NCBI GenBank assembly: GCA_022794215.1 | Contig: JAAWEH010000024.1 | Span: 1-64,000 of the forward strand | Reading direction: 5' to 3' | DNA length: 64,000 nucleotides | DNA from: Oscillospiraceae bacterium | GTDB lineage: Bacteria > Bacillota > Clostridia > Oscillospirales > Oscillospiraceae | Part shown: positions 28,675 through 38,454 of the stretch, piece by piece | How positions within the stretch are numbered: position 1 is the stretch's first letter | Layout: every line of letters begins with the position of its first letter | Notes under the pieces: model-generated | What the model saw: the letters and a program-made list of their open reading frames with translations, nothing else | What the model was told of the DNA's origin: nothing | Database searches by the model: none | Position numbers and translations under genes: made by a program

Positions 28675-30498
28675 CTAAGCCGGCAGAGGGAAAATGGGGG
28701 CTCCGTTCTCCCGAAACAGGCCGCCGGTCATGGGCTCCAGGCGGATGTGATTTCCCTGGGGCAGTTCGATCACGGCGGCGCGGTCACCGGCGTTGACCGC
28801 GGCGATGATCCGCTCCCCGGCCAGCTCCCGGGCGAAAGAGACCACCCTTCCGCCGCAGCGCAGCCACTCCAGCCCGCCCCGGCGCAGGGGGGGCAGCTCC
28901 TTCCGGGCCTTGCCCAAGGCGGTGAACCAGCCCAGCAGTTCCCGATCCTCTTTCCCCCAGGGGAAGGGACGGCGGTTAAAGGGATCCTCGAAACCCTCCA
29001 TCCCCACCTCGTCCCCGTAATAAATGGTAGGAGACCCGGGAAGCGCATAGAGCAGCAAACTGCCCAGCTTTAGTCTGGCCGCGGCCAGGCTTCTCTGCTC
29101 TGGGCTCAGCCGGTGTTGGCAGCGCCAGTCCCGGCTGGTGTCGCCCTTCCGGTCACTGCCCTCCCCCAGAAGGGTCAGCACCCGGAGGGTATCGTGGGTG
29201 CCCAGGGCGTTCATGCCGGAATAGAAGGCCCAGGGGGGATAGTTCTGGCGCTGGGCCTCCACCGCCGTCTGCAGAGCGGCGCCGTCGGCCCCCAGCAGGA
29301 AGTTCAGGATCCCGCTGCGTACCGGGTAGTTCATCACTCCGTCGCAGTGGCCGCCCAGCACATGGCGGCGGCGGACGTCATAGGCGATCTTATGGGAGGC
29401 GTCCTCCCACACCTCGCCGATGATGACGGCCTCGGGCTTCTCGGCCCGGGCCGCTTCATGGATGGCGTGGACTACGAAGTCGGGCAGCTCGTCGGCCACG
29501 TCCAACCGCCAGCCATCGGCTCCCGCCCGGAGCCAGGAGCGAATAATGCCGTTCTCCCCGGTGATATAGGAAAGCCAGCTCACGCTTTCCTTGTTGGTGG
29601 TGGGCAGGGAATAGATGCCCCACCAGGAGGAAAATTCATGGGGCCAATTTTGGAAGTAGTACCAGTCGGCATAGGGGGACTCCCGGCTCTGGCTTGCGCC
29701 CAGGTTGGGGTAGAAGCCGTCGCCGTTAAAATATTTGGAGACAAAGCCGGTGTGGTTAAACACCCCGTCCAGCATAATGTGCATCCCCAGCCGGTGGGCC
29801 TTTTCACACAGGCGGGTGAAGTCCTCTTTTGTGCCCAGCATGGGGTCGATCTTTTCGTAGTCGGCCACCCCGTAGCGGTGGTTTTCCGGGCCTTCAAAAA
29901 TGGGGCAGAAGTAGATGGTCTCCACCCCCAGGCTTTGGAGGTAGGGGAGCTTTTCCTCCACCCCCCGGAGGCTGCCGCCGAAAAAGTCCCGGTTGCGGAT
30001 CTCCCCGTGTTCGTTGGGGCGGTATTCCGGCTCCTCCTCCCAGCTCTGGTGCACCCAGCGGCCGCCCACCATCCCCTGGGGATCGGGGACACTCAGGCGG
30101 CAGAAACGGTCGGGGAAAATCTGATAGGTGACCCCCTCCCCAAACCAGGCGGGCACCCGCTCGGCGGCGTCATAGACGGTGAGCTGGAACTCCCGGGTCT
30201 CCTCGAAGCTGCCGTCCATCCGCTCCAGGCGCAGGGTATACCAAATAAGGCCGATATAGTCCCCCAGCTCCAGGGAGGCGGAAAAGAGATCCCGATCCCC
30301 CTCCATCCCTGTCCAGGGCAGGAGGGTCTGGGTTACCCGGTCTGCGTCAAACTCCCACCGGGCGGTGAGGCGCCCCCTTACAAAGCCCTTCTGCCGCTTG
30401 GGACGAAGGGTGAATCTCACCGCCGAGCCCGAGGGGGCCGCCCCGTAGGGGGCTTTGCACCGGGGGTCGGCGGGGCTGAACCACTGTGTATCTTCCAT
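28675..30498 (-). CDS. Glycoside hydrolase family 13 (neopullulanase/cyclomaltodextrinase-like)
   Basis: GVEEKLPYLQSLGVETIYFCPIFEGPENHRYGVADY, DGVFNHTG, DGWRLDVADE, IIGEVWEDA, ALGTHDT. Confidence 0.92.
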   Translation of the reverse strand: MEDTQWFSPADPRCKAPYGAAPSGSAVRFTLRPKRQKGFVRGRLTARWEFDADRVTQTLLPWTGMEGDRDLFSASLELGDYIGLIWYTLRLERMDGSFEETREFQLTVYDAAERVPAWFGEGVTYQIFPDRFCRLSVPDPQGMVGGRWVHQSWEEEPEYRPNEHGEIRNRDFFGGSLRGVEEKLPYLQSLGVETIYFCPIFEGPENHRYGVADYEKIDPMLGTKEDFTRLCEKAHRLGMHIMLDGVFNHTGFVSKYFNGDGFYPNLGASQSRESPYADWYYFQNWPHEFSSWWGIYSLPTTNKESVSWLSYITGENGIIRSWLRAGADGWRLDVADELPDFVVHAIHEAARAEKPEAVIIGEVWEDASHKIAYDVRRRHVLGGHCDGVMNYPVRSGILNFLLGADGAALQTAVEAQRQNYPPWAFYSGMNALGTHDTLRVLTLLGEGSDRKGDTSRDWRCQHRLSPEQRSLAAARLKLGSLLLYALPGSPTIYYGDEVGMEGFEDPFNRRPFPWGKEDRELLGWFTALGKARKELPPLRRGGLEWLRCGGRVVSFARELAGERIIAAVNAGDRAAVIELPQGNHIRLEPMTGGLFRENGAPIFPLPA

Positions 30499-30543
30499 GC
30501 TCAAGGCACATCACTCTTTCTGCTTCGGGGTAAAATGAAAGGC

Positions 30544-32640
30544 TCAACGCACCAGCGTGTTTTCCGTCACAGCTGCGTCCATGGCGTCTTTGGCGGAGAA
30601 ATAGTACTCAAAGATCTCGGCGGCGATGGCGGACACCAGGGTGCCCGAGCCGCCGTGCTCCACCACGATGGAGATGGCGATCTCCGGATCCTCGTAGGGG
30701 GCAAAGGCCACCAGAAGGGCGTGGGCCTCGCTGTTGCGGGAGACCTGGGCTGTGCCGGTCTTGGCCCCCACCTGTACCGGCAAGTCCCGAAAATAGTAAG
30801 CGGCAGAGCCTTCGCTGGCCACCATGCCCATGCCCTTCTTCACCGCCTCCACATTGGCGCTGTCCAAACCGATCTGATCCCGGGGCTGGCTTTGGTATTC
30901 CTCTATTACCCGGGAAAAGTCGCTGGACTTTACGGTTTTCAGAAGGTGGGTGGGGTAGTGGCTGCCCCCGTTGACCAGGGTGGCCACATAGTTTGCCAGC
31001 TGGATGGGGGTGACCTGGGTGTTGCCCTGGCCGATGGCGGCATACATGGTCTCGCCCTCGTACCAGGTCTGGCCGTGACGTTTACTGGATTCCGGGCCGG
31101 CCACCTCGCCCGCTCTTTCGTAGAGCTCCAGGCCGGTCTCCTCCCCCAGGCCGAAGAGGGCGGCATATTGGTCGATCTTCTCGATGCCCATCCGCAGGCC
31201 GGCCTCATAAAAGTATACGTTGCAGGAGTCCCGGATGGCCTCGGACACGTTTTCAAAGCCGTGGGTGCGGCCGTACTGCCGGAAATACCAGCACATGGGC
31301 TGATCCTCAATGCGCTCATAGTGCTTATAGCGGCCGGTGTCCTCAATCTTTTCCGTGCGGGTCACCGCGCCCTCCTCCAGAGCGCCGGCGGCCACCGCCA
31401 TCTTAAAGGTGGAGCCGGGGGCATAGAGGCCCTGGAGAGCCCGGTTGAAGAGGGGCTCCAAGGGATCTGTGGACAGCGCGTAGTAATCCTGCCGGTAGGT
31501 GGCGGGGTCGAAGCTGGGATAGGAAGCGGAGGCCAAAACCCCCCCGGTCATATCCACCACCACGCAGGCGGCCTTCTGGCTTTCCTCGGTCATGCCGGGG
31601 ACATAGCGCTCCAGGGCCTCCTCCACCGCTTCCTGAAGCTTAATATCCAGGGTGAGCATCAGGTTGTCCCCCGGCTGCGGAACCTGGGCCTGACCGGTTT
31701 CCGGATCCACGTGCCAGCTTTCATTGATGATCTTGCCTGTCTGGTTATATTCCACATCCTTGACCCCCGGGGTGCCCCGGAGGATATCCTCAAAGGCCTG
31801 CTCCACACCGTCTTTGCCCACGATGTCGTTCATGGAGTAGCCCTTATCCATATAATATTCCCACTCCTCCTGGTAGATAGAGCCTACCTGTCCCAAAAGG
31901 TGGGCGGCATAGGTGGTGTTGTATTCCCGGACGGTGGCCGTGTCGATCCGCACACCGATGAGCTGCCGCTCTTTGACCACGGTGATGAAGTCAATGTCCA
32001 CATCCTGGGCAAAGACATAGGCAGTCCGGGCGATATCCTTGGAACGCAAAGCCAGCTCGCACAGTACGCCCACCAGGGCCCGGCCCTCCGTCTGGCCCAC
32101 GGTCTGCTCCACCTTAAAGTAATTGCGAAGGGCCAGCACCAACTCCTGGGCGGAGGGCTCCGCGGGTAAGTCTTTCAGGTTCAGGGTGGCTACCAATCTG
32201 GCCAGCTGGGTCTCCCGGCGTTTCTCGTTTCCCGATTCGTCCACGCTCACCGTTTGGAAGGGGTTATCCACCGTATAGCGGAAGGGAGGGGTGGTGGTAA
32301 CGGGCAGGGTCTCATTCCAGCTGACCCCTTGCTCCCGGCAGACCTCCAGCAGAGCCAGCACCGTCTCGTTTCGGCTTTGACCCGTGCCCATCAAGCTGGT
32401 ATCCAGGGTCACCTGATAGGTGGCCCGATTGGAGACCAGTACCCGGCCATAGCGGTCCAGAATGTTTCCCCGGGCTGCCTGAACCGTTTCCGTATTGGCG
32501 ATCTTTCGGGTGGACTGCTCCAGAAAATAGCTGCCGTTTACAACCTGGAGATCGAACAGCACCCAGCCAAAGGCAGTCAAAACCACCGCCAGAAAAAGCA
32601 TTACCACCCGGGAGCGTAAATGAAACTGTTTTTTATTCAT
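30544..32640 (-). CDS. mrdA: Penicillin-binding protein 2
   Basis: YAPGSTFKMAVAAGALEEG (SxxK), RDSCNVYFYEAG, GAKTGTAQVS; adjacent mreD/mreC. Confidence 0.93.
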   Translation of the reverse strand: MNKKQFHLRSRVVMLFLAVVLTAFGWVLFDLQVVNGSYFLEQSTRKIANTETVQAARGNILDRYGRVLVSNRATYQVTLDTSLMGTGQSRNETVLALLEVCREQGVSWNETLPVTTTPPFRYTVDNPFQTVSVDESGNEKRRETQLARLVATLNLKDLPAEPSAQELVLALRNYFKVEQTVGQTEGRALVGVLCELALRSKDIARTAYVFAQDVDIDFITVVKERQLIGVRIDTATVREYNTTYAAHLLGQVGSIYQEEWEYYMDKGYSMNDIVGKDGVEQAFEDILRGTPGVKDVEYNQTGKIINESWHVDPETGQAQVPQPGDNLMLTLDIKLQEAVEEALERYVPGMTEESQKAACVVVDMTGGVLASASYPSFDPATYRQDYYALSTDPLEPLFNRALQGLYAPGSTFKMAVAAGALEEGAVTRTEKIEDTGRYKHYERIEDQPMCWYFRQYGRTHGFENVSEAIRDSCNVYFYEAGLRMGIEKIDQYAALFGLGEETGLELYERAGEVAGPESSKRHGQTWYEGETMYAAIGQGNTQVTPIQLANYVATLVNGGSHYPTHLLKTVKSSDFSRVIEEYQSQPRDQIGLDSANVEAVKKGMGMVASEGSAAYYFRDLPVQVGAKTGTAQVSRNSEAHALLVAFAPYEDPEIAISIVVEHGGSGTLVSAIAAEIFEYYFSAKDAMDAAVTENTLVR

Positions 32641-32649
32641 AGCCGCCCC

Positions 32650-33162
32650 CTATAGCACCGTGGCCTTGGGTACCCGGTAAAAAACCCAGCGAAACAGCAG
32701 GTAGATCACAGGCACAAAGCATAAGCTCCAGCCGATCTCCCGCAGGGCCACATTCAGCATGGGCTCCAGGGGCGCCACATTTAGCAAAAGCCGAACCCCG
32801 ATCCGCAGGGCGTCCATGCAGAAAAGGGCCAGCACAGAGCACAGAAAACAGCCCACCAGGTTCTGCCGCAGCACATACTGCGCCAAAAGGCCCGTTCCCA
32901 GTCCCAGCATGGCCAGCGCCAGGATCATTCCCCCCGACGTCCCCGCGGACACCGCATCAAAAAGCATTCCCACCGCCAAACCGAAGCCGGCCCCGGCGGT
33001 GGCTCCCTCCAGGGTGGCCACTGCAATGGCGGCCAAGGGCAGGAGCATGGGCTTTACCCCGAACAGGGGGTAGCGGCTGAGCACAAAGGCCTCCAGCAGC
33101 CAAACAGGCAACAGGGCCAGGGCGTAGGCCAGCCATTTTACGGTAAAATCCTTTGTGGTCAT
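32650..33162 (-). CDS. mreD: Rod shape-determining protein MreD
   Basis: Small polytopic membrane protein in mre cluster order. Confidence 0.82.
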   Translation of the reverse strand: MTTKDFTVKWLAYALALLPVWLLEAFVLSRYPLFGVKPMLLPLAAIAVATLEGATAGAGFGLAVGMLFDAVSAGTSGGMILALAMLGLGTGLLAQYVLRQNLVGCFLCSVLALFCMDALRIGVRLLLNVAPLEPMLNVALREIGWSLCFVPVIYLLFRWVFYRVPKATVL

Positions 33163-33195
33163 CTTCCCTGCCCCCTTTCTGCACCCCGGCGCGTT

Positions 33196-33822
33196 TTATT
33201 CCTGCTTTCCGTATTCCAACAGCTGTTCCGGCCTGACCGGATAATATTTTGCCGGCCGGTCTTTGGTATGGCTGCCCCATACCGCCAGGGCAAAATCTAC
33301 CCCGGCACCCTGGGCGCAAAGGCTGTCATAGAGGCTGTCTCCCACATAGAGGATCTCCTCCCGTTTGGCTCCGGTCAGCTCCATGTATTTCAACAGCGGC
33401 CCGGGCTGGGGCTTGTGGGTCTCACTGTCATCGGCGCAGATCACCTGGCCGAACAGGGCCCCCAGGCCCGAGCGCTCCAGATCCTTGTCAAACTCGGCGT
33501 GGGTGCGGGAGGTGGCCACCCCCAGCTGACAGCCCCGGTTTTTCAGCGTGGTCAGCAGCTCCGGGATACCGGGAAAAATACCGGCGGTGTGGGCATAGGT
33601 CTCCAGGCCCGCCGTCCACTCCTCCAGCAGACGGTCTCCGTCCAGCTCGGGGAAGCGCTTCACCGCATCCGCGCCGGTGATGCCCAGGCAGAAGGTCAGC
33701 TCCTCCAGGGGATATTTTTTCCCGGACTGGCGCTCCAGGGCATCCCGGAAAGCATGGAGGATGCAAGACTCCGAATCCACCAGTGTGCCGTCCACGTCAA
33801 ACACAATATGCCGGTAGTCCAT
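33196..33822 (-). CDS. HAD-superfamily hydrolase (phosphoglycolate phosphatase-like)
   Basis: IVFDVDGTLVDSESCILHAF..., GVATSRTHAEFD, KPQPGPLLKYM, ILYVGDSLYD. Confidence 0.9.
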   Translation of the reverse strand: MDYRHIVFDVDGTLVDSESCILHAFRDALERQSGKKYPLEELTFCLGITGADAVKRFPELDGDRLLEEWTAGLETYAHTAGIFPGIPELLTTLKNRGCQLGVATSRTHAEFDKDLERSGLGALFGQVICADDSETHKPQPGPLLKYMELTGAKREEILYVGDSLYDSLCAQGAGVDFALAVWGSHTKDRPAKYYPVRPEQLLEYGKQE

Positions 33823-33838
33823 TGCCGCTCCTCCTTCT

Positions 33839-34693
33839 CTATTCCGTCACTTCAAAGTCCTTGATGATAAACACCTGCTCCAAGCTGTCCAAGGCGGCGG
33901 CGGGGGTCAGCACCGCATAGTCGCTCATGCCGCTGTCGTCAGAGCGGATCTGCTCCACATAGCCCACCACCAGGCCCGAAGGGTAGGTAGCCGTTCCCCC
34001 GGAGCGAAGGCCCGAGGTGAGGATGGCGTCCCCCGCCAAAAGCTGGGTTCCTTCAGGCAGATAGGTCAGCTTCAGCCGGCCCTGGCCCATAAGGGCGAAA
34101 TCCCCCTCCAAAATGGCGGCTCCGTCGGTGCGGGCAATGAGGGCGCCCATCTCCAGATCCACATCCACCACCGTGATGAGGGTAGACCAGTTCAGGCCTA
34201 CCTCCGAGATGACTCCCACCAGGTTGCCGTACTGGTCGATGACGCAGTTACCGGCCTCCACGCCGCTGGCCGAGCCCTTGCTCACCGTCAGGGTGGAGGC
34301 CCAGTTGGAGCTTCCACGGGCGGTGACGGTGGCCGGTTCCTTATCCAGCCAGCTGTGCTTTTGCTGAAATTCCAGCAGATCCCGCAGCCGCTCATTTTCC
34401 CGGCTGGCCGCCTCCCCCTCCCGGGCCTGGGCCCGGAGCTGGGCGTTTTCCTGACGCAGAGCCTCCAGCTCCTGCGCCATCTGCTCCCGCTCGAAGGCGT
34501 CGGAATAGAGCCCCTCTGTCCACTCCACCACCGCGTGGATGCCATTGCGGAAGGGGGTGGCCACCACCCCCGCAAGGTTGGCGAAGGGGTTGGCGATCCC
34601 GCCCAGCAAAAGAGACATCACCGCTGTAATGAGAGCCAGCAGCAACGCAATGATAAGGATCAATATTCCGTTTTGCTTGAGAAAATCTTTCAA
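33839..34693 (-). CDS. mreC: Rod shape-determining protein MreC
   Basis: N-terminal TM, coiled coil, NCVIDQYGNLVGVISEVGLNWSTLITVVDVD. Confidence 0.92.
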   Translation of the reverse strand: MKDFLKQNGILILIIALLLALITAVMSLLLGGIANPFANLAGVVATPFRNGIHAVVEWTEGLYSDAFEREQMAQELEALRQENAQLRAQAREGEAASRENERLRDLLEFQQKHSWLDKEPATVTARGSSNWASTLTVSKGSASGVEAGNCVIDQYGNLVGVISEVGLNWSTLITVVDVDLEMGALIARTDGAAILEGDFALMGQGRLKLTYLPEGTQLLAGDAILTSGLRSGGTATYPSGLVVGYVEQIRSDDSGMSDYAVLTPAAALDSLEQVFIIKDFEVTE

Positions 34694-34718
34694 CGCTGTC
34701 TCTCCTCATAAAGCGGTG

Positions 34719-35288
34719 TTACAGGCAAGTCACCCCGAACTGCTTGAGAACCTGGCCCAGGGCGCACACGGGAAGGCCCATTACATTGAAATAGTCCCCA
34801 CGGATGCCCTCCACCAAAAGCGAGCCAAGGCCCTGGATCCCATAGGCTCCCGCCTTGTCCATGGGCTCGTTGGTGGCAACGTAGGCGGCGATCTCCTCCG
34901 CGCTCAGGCTTCGGAAGGTCACAAGGGTACATTCACTTTGGGTAACCGCCCTGTCTCCCTGGCGGACGGTAAAGCCGGTATAGACCTGGTGGCCCTCCCC
35001 GGACAGGTGGCCCAGCATCTCCTTCGCCTGAGTCTCATTTACAGGTTTGCCCAAAAGCCGGCCCTTCCATGCCACCACCGTGTCGGCGGCGATCACAATG
35101 GGCCCTGGGCCCACCTCCGCCGCCACTGCTCTGGCTTTTTCGGCGGAGATTGCCTCCACCAGCTGATCCGGAGGCAGGGGGCGATCCATATGCTCGTCGA
35201 TGTCCGGAACCACGATGCGAAATTTTAATCCCATCTGCCCCAGCAGTTCCCGCCGCCGGGGGGATTGGGAAGCCAATACGATCTCCAT
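34719..35288 (-). CDS. maf: Maf family nucleotide pyrophosphatase
   Basis: MEIVLASQSPRRRELLGQMGLKF, IVIAADTVVAWKGRLLGKP. Confidence 0.95.
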   Translation of the reverse strand: MEIVLASQSPRRRELLGQMGLKFRIVVPDIDEHMDRPLPPDQLVEAISAEKARAVAAEVGPGPIVIAADTVVAWKGRLLGKPVNETQAKEMLGHLSGEGHQVYTGFTVRQGDRAVTQSECTLVTFRSLSAEEIAAYVATNEPMDKAGAYGIQGLGSLLVEGIRGDYFNVMGLPVCALGQVLKQFGVTCL

Positions 35289-35289
35289 T

Positions 35290-35742
35290 TCAGCGCCTCC
35301 CTGTGGAGCCAAAGCCGCCCTCGCCCCGTTCCGTCTCGTCCAGGGTATCGGTGACGGTGATCCGGGCCTGGGTCACGGGCATGATGACCAGCTGGGCCAC
35401 CCGCTCGCCGGGCTCGATGGTATAAGCTTCCCCGGAGGAGTTCAGCAGCCCCACCACGATCTCCCCCCGGTAGTCGCTGTCGATGACCCCCACACAGTTG
35501 GCGGGAGCCAGACCGTGCTTGATGGCAAGGCCGGAGCGGGCGTAGACCAGGGCCACCCACTCAGGCCCCGGCAGGGCAATGGCAAGGCCGGTGGGGATCA
35601 GGCCCCGCTCTCCGGCGGGAATGGTGACAGGGGCGTCAATACAAGCCCGCAGATCCATGCCGGCAGAGCCGGGGGTGGCATAGGCGGGGAAGGGGATCTC
35701 TTTCCCCAGTTTGGGGGAGAGGGCCTTTACTTTCAGTTCCAT
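35290..35742 (-). CDS. dut: dUTP diphosphatase
   Basis: PGSAGMDLRA, YARSGLAIKHG, GVIDSDYRGEI, GEGGFGSTG. Confidence 0.96.
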   Translation of the reverse strand: MELKVKALSPKLGKEIPFPAYATPGSAGMDLRACIDAPVTIPAGERGLIPTGLAIALPGPEWVALVYARSGLAIKHGLAPANCVGVIDSDYRGEIVVGLLNSSGEAYTIEPGERVAQLVIMPVTQARITVTDTLDETERGEGGFGSTGRR

Positions 35743-35820
35743 ATTCGTTCCTCTTTCTCTTTGCAAATTGCCCGCCAGCCTTTGAAACGGCCGGAAACAG
35801 GCATTGTACTGTTCCTCTTT

Positions 35821-37902
35821 TTATTCCACCCCGCGGTAGTAAAGCCCCCGGGTAAACTCCGCCGGAGCCCATTGGCTTTTGCCCATATAGCGCTCCAAGG
35901 CCTGGACGCACTCCCAGGGATTTTCCGTGGTGAACATCAGCCGGGCGTAGGTCAGACCCACCCGCTTCCAATCCGGCTTATCCGCCAGAAACAGCTTTCT
36001 GCTGTTGAGGATCTCGTTGCGGCAGCCGGGGGCTTTGACCACGGGGAAGCGTTCCCCTTTTCGGTCGGTGAGGATATTTTCCCCCTCGCAGGCACACTGG
36101 CCCGTGCGGTTTTTGATGATGCAGTTTTCCGTGATCATCAGGGGAAGGCGGCCATAGACTACCCCCTCCACCGGAATGGCTTTGGAGATGTCCCGCAGCT
36201 GGGCCAGCTTCAGCTCAAAGGAGGCGGTGGCGGAAGCGAATCCCAGGCGTTTCAGTTCCTTCAGAGCCTGGGCATTGAATACGGGCAGGCCGTAGTCGGC
36301 CCGGAGGCGGAAGTTCAGTTCCCGGGCCAGGGACATCATCCCCAGGTTGCCCACCAAGGCCTCGGTACAGCCCAGATCCCGGGCCTTTTCCAACTGCTGC
36401 CGGAGCTTTTCCAGTTCCCGATCCCAGGCCACCCGGGGCAGGATCACTCCCAGACTGGTCTCCCGGCTCAGCTTTTTCACGCACTCCGGGTGGGCGGCAA
36501 GTTCCTCCGCCGGCACATACACAATAGCGGGGGCCAAGTTCAGCAGATCGGCGCTGACCTGGCCGGCCCGGCGCACCGACAGGGTAAAGCCCGGCGCCTG
36601 CGTCGGATTTTCATAGCGGACGCCCGGCTGGAACTGGCCGGTTTTTCGGGGAATCAAAAGCTGGCGCCGGCGGGACAGTTCTTCCAGCGCCTGCCGCCGC
36701 AAGGCGTTCAGGGCAGACAGGGAGACGCTGAGCCCCGGCTCCACCAAAGCCTTTACCCCCAGGCACCGGTAGGGGGTTCCCCCGGTGCGGGAGAGCTGCT
36801 TTTCCACCTGCTGGGCTGTCATGGGCAAGGTTCTGGCCTCCTCGGGCGGGTCGCCCGCGACGGTAACTACCCGGCCTTCGCCGTCTTCCACCCCCACCTG
36901 CACCGGCTCGCCCCGGCGGATCATGGCGTAAAATTTCACCTCTACCCGGGGGTTCTCCTGGTTTACATAAGTTTGTCGGGCCTGGTTGAACAGCTCCTTG
37001 GGCTCGGGGGTCTTCTCCTCCCGAACGCCGAACATATGAGGGCCGGTCTTATCGTCAAAATAGCCCTGGGTAAAGCCTTGGCGGGAGAAGGCCTCCTCCA
37101 GGGCGCTCAGTTCCTCTGCCGTGGGCATACGATCCTCTTTGATCAGGGTGGAATAGATCCGGGTGATGACCGCCACATACTCCGGCCGCTTCATCCGTCC
37201 CTCCAGCTTCAGGCAGCTGACGCCCATTTTTCTCAGCTGGCGCAGCCGCTGGGCTAAACAGGCGTCCTTCAGGGACAGGGGATACTCCTCGGGCCGGCCT
37301 CCCCAGCCATACTTCATCCGGCAGGGCTGGGCGCACAGGCCGCGGTTGCCGCTTCGCTCCCCCACCACGGCGGAGAAAAAGCACTGGCCGGAGTAGCACA
37401 TACACAGGGCCCCATGGCCGAAAACCTCGATCTCGATGGGAGCGTTGGTACAGATGTACTCGATCTCCGAGGCGCTCAGCTCCCGTGACAGCACCACCCG
37501 CTTCATCCCCAGCTCAGCGCAGGCCTTTACTCCGTCCAGATTGTGGACGGTCATCTGGGTAGAGGCGTGAACAGGCAATTCGGGGGCGGCCTGCCGCACG
37601 GCCCGCAGAACTCCCAAGTCCTGGACCAGTACGGCGTCCACCCCCATATCAGATACCCGCCGGATCATGTCGGCAGCGGCAGGCAGTTCCCGGTCGGTGA
37701 GCAGGGTGTTCAGGGTCAAATAGACCTTTACCCCCCGCAAATGGCAATAGGACACCGCCGGGGCCAGATCTGCCTCGGTAAAGTTTTTCGCATTGCGTCG
37801 GGCGTTGAAATCCCCCAGGCCCAAATAGACCGCGTCCGCCCCATTTTGCACCGCGGCGGTAAGGGCCTCCATAGATCCCGCAGGGGCAAGGAGCTCCAGC
37901 AT
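35821..37902 (-). CDS. Peptidase U32 family protein (rRNA/tRNA hydroxylation-type)
   Basis: MLELLAPAGSMEALTAAVQNGADAVYLGLGDFNARRNA; GHGALCMCYSGQCFFSAVVGERSGNRGLCAQPCR. Confidence 0.95.
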   Translation of the reverse strand: MLELLAPAGSMEALTAAVQNGADAVYLGLGDFNARRNAKNFTEADLAPAVSYCHLRGVKVYLTLNTLLTDRELPAAADMIRRVSDMGVDAVLVQDLGVLRAVRQAAPELPVHASTQMTVHNLDGVKACAELGMKRVVLSRELSASEIEYICTNAPIEIEVFGHGALCMCYSGQCFFSAVVGERSGNRGLCAQPCRMKYGWGGRPEEYPLSLKDACLAQRLRQLRKMGVSCLKLEGRMKRPEYVAVITRIYSTLIKEDRMPTAEELSALEEAFSRQGFTQGYFDDKTGPHMFGVREEKTPEPKELFNQARQTYVNQENPRVEVKFYAMIRRGEPVQVGVEDGEGRVVTVAGDPPEEARTLPMTAQQVEKQLSRTGGTPYRCLGVKALVEPGLSVSLSALNALRRQALEELSRRRQLLIPRKTGQFQPGVRYENPTQAPGFTLSVRRAGQVSADLLNLAPAIVYVPAEELAAHPECVKKLSRETSLGVILPRVAWDRELEKLRQQLEKARDLGCTEALVGNLGMMSLARELNFRLRADYGLPVFNAQALKELKRLGFASATASFELKLAQLRDISKAIPVEGVVYGRLPLMITENCIIKNRTGQCACEGENILTDRKGERFPVVKAPGCRNEILNSRKLFLADKPDWKRVGLTYARLMFTTENPWECVQALERYMGKSQWAPAEFTRGLYYRGVE

Positions 37903-37903
37903 A

Positions 37904-38227
37904 TCAGCCCTTCTTGCCCTGGGTCTGGAGCTTGAAGATCTCCCGCTTGGCCTCGCTCAGCTCCAGGTTCAGCTTCTTGCTCTCCTCCAGGCTCTCCTTG
38001 ATCTGCATACGGAGATTTTCGGCGGCCTCCAGGCTTTTGAAATATTCGTCGGCCATGTTCAGGGCGGCCAGCACGGCGGCGTCAGTGCTGGAAACTTTTC
38101 CTCCCTGCCGAACCTCCTGGAGTTTTTCATCCACATGGGCGGCCACTTTTTTCATGTAGGCGGCGTCCTCGGAGGCGACCAGGGTATACTCCTGGCCGTC
38201 AATGGTCACAGTCACCCGATTTTGCAC
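37904..38227 (-). CDS. zapA: Cell division protein ZapA
   Basis: NRVTVTIDGQEYTLVASEDAAYMKKVAAHVDEKL. Confidence 0.88.
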   Translation of the reverse strand: MQNRVTVTIDGQEYTLVASEDAAYMKKVAAHVDEKLQEVRQGGKVSSTDAAVLAALNMADEYFKSLEAAENLRMQIKESLEESKKLNLELSEAKREIFKLQTQGKKG

Positions 38228-38454
38228 GGCGTACCCCTCCTTATTCTATATCTATTTTATTATATCATAGTACCGGCAAATTGAAAAACAAAAAATGATA
38301 AATTTTTTCTTTCCGGAGAAAACCCGCCAAACCGACTCCGGCAAAAGGGCTAAACCCTCTCCGCGAAAATGGGCCCGCCCCATAATTTCCGCTTTACCTT
38401 CCTGCTGTTTTCGTGTAGAATAGACTTGATATTTTATCGAAAGGAGGCGTTCCT

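Noticed and set aside
29113-32169. 1018-aa plus-strand ORF opposite GH13 and mrdA
   Set aside because: Antisense artefact of high GC3 coding: low-complexity Gly/Val/Leu/His-rich translation with no family features; minus-strand genes are convincing.
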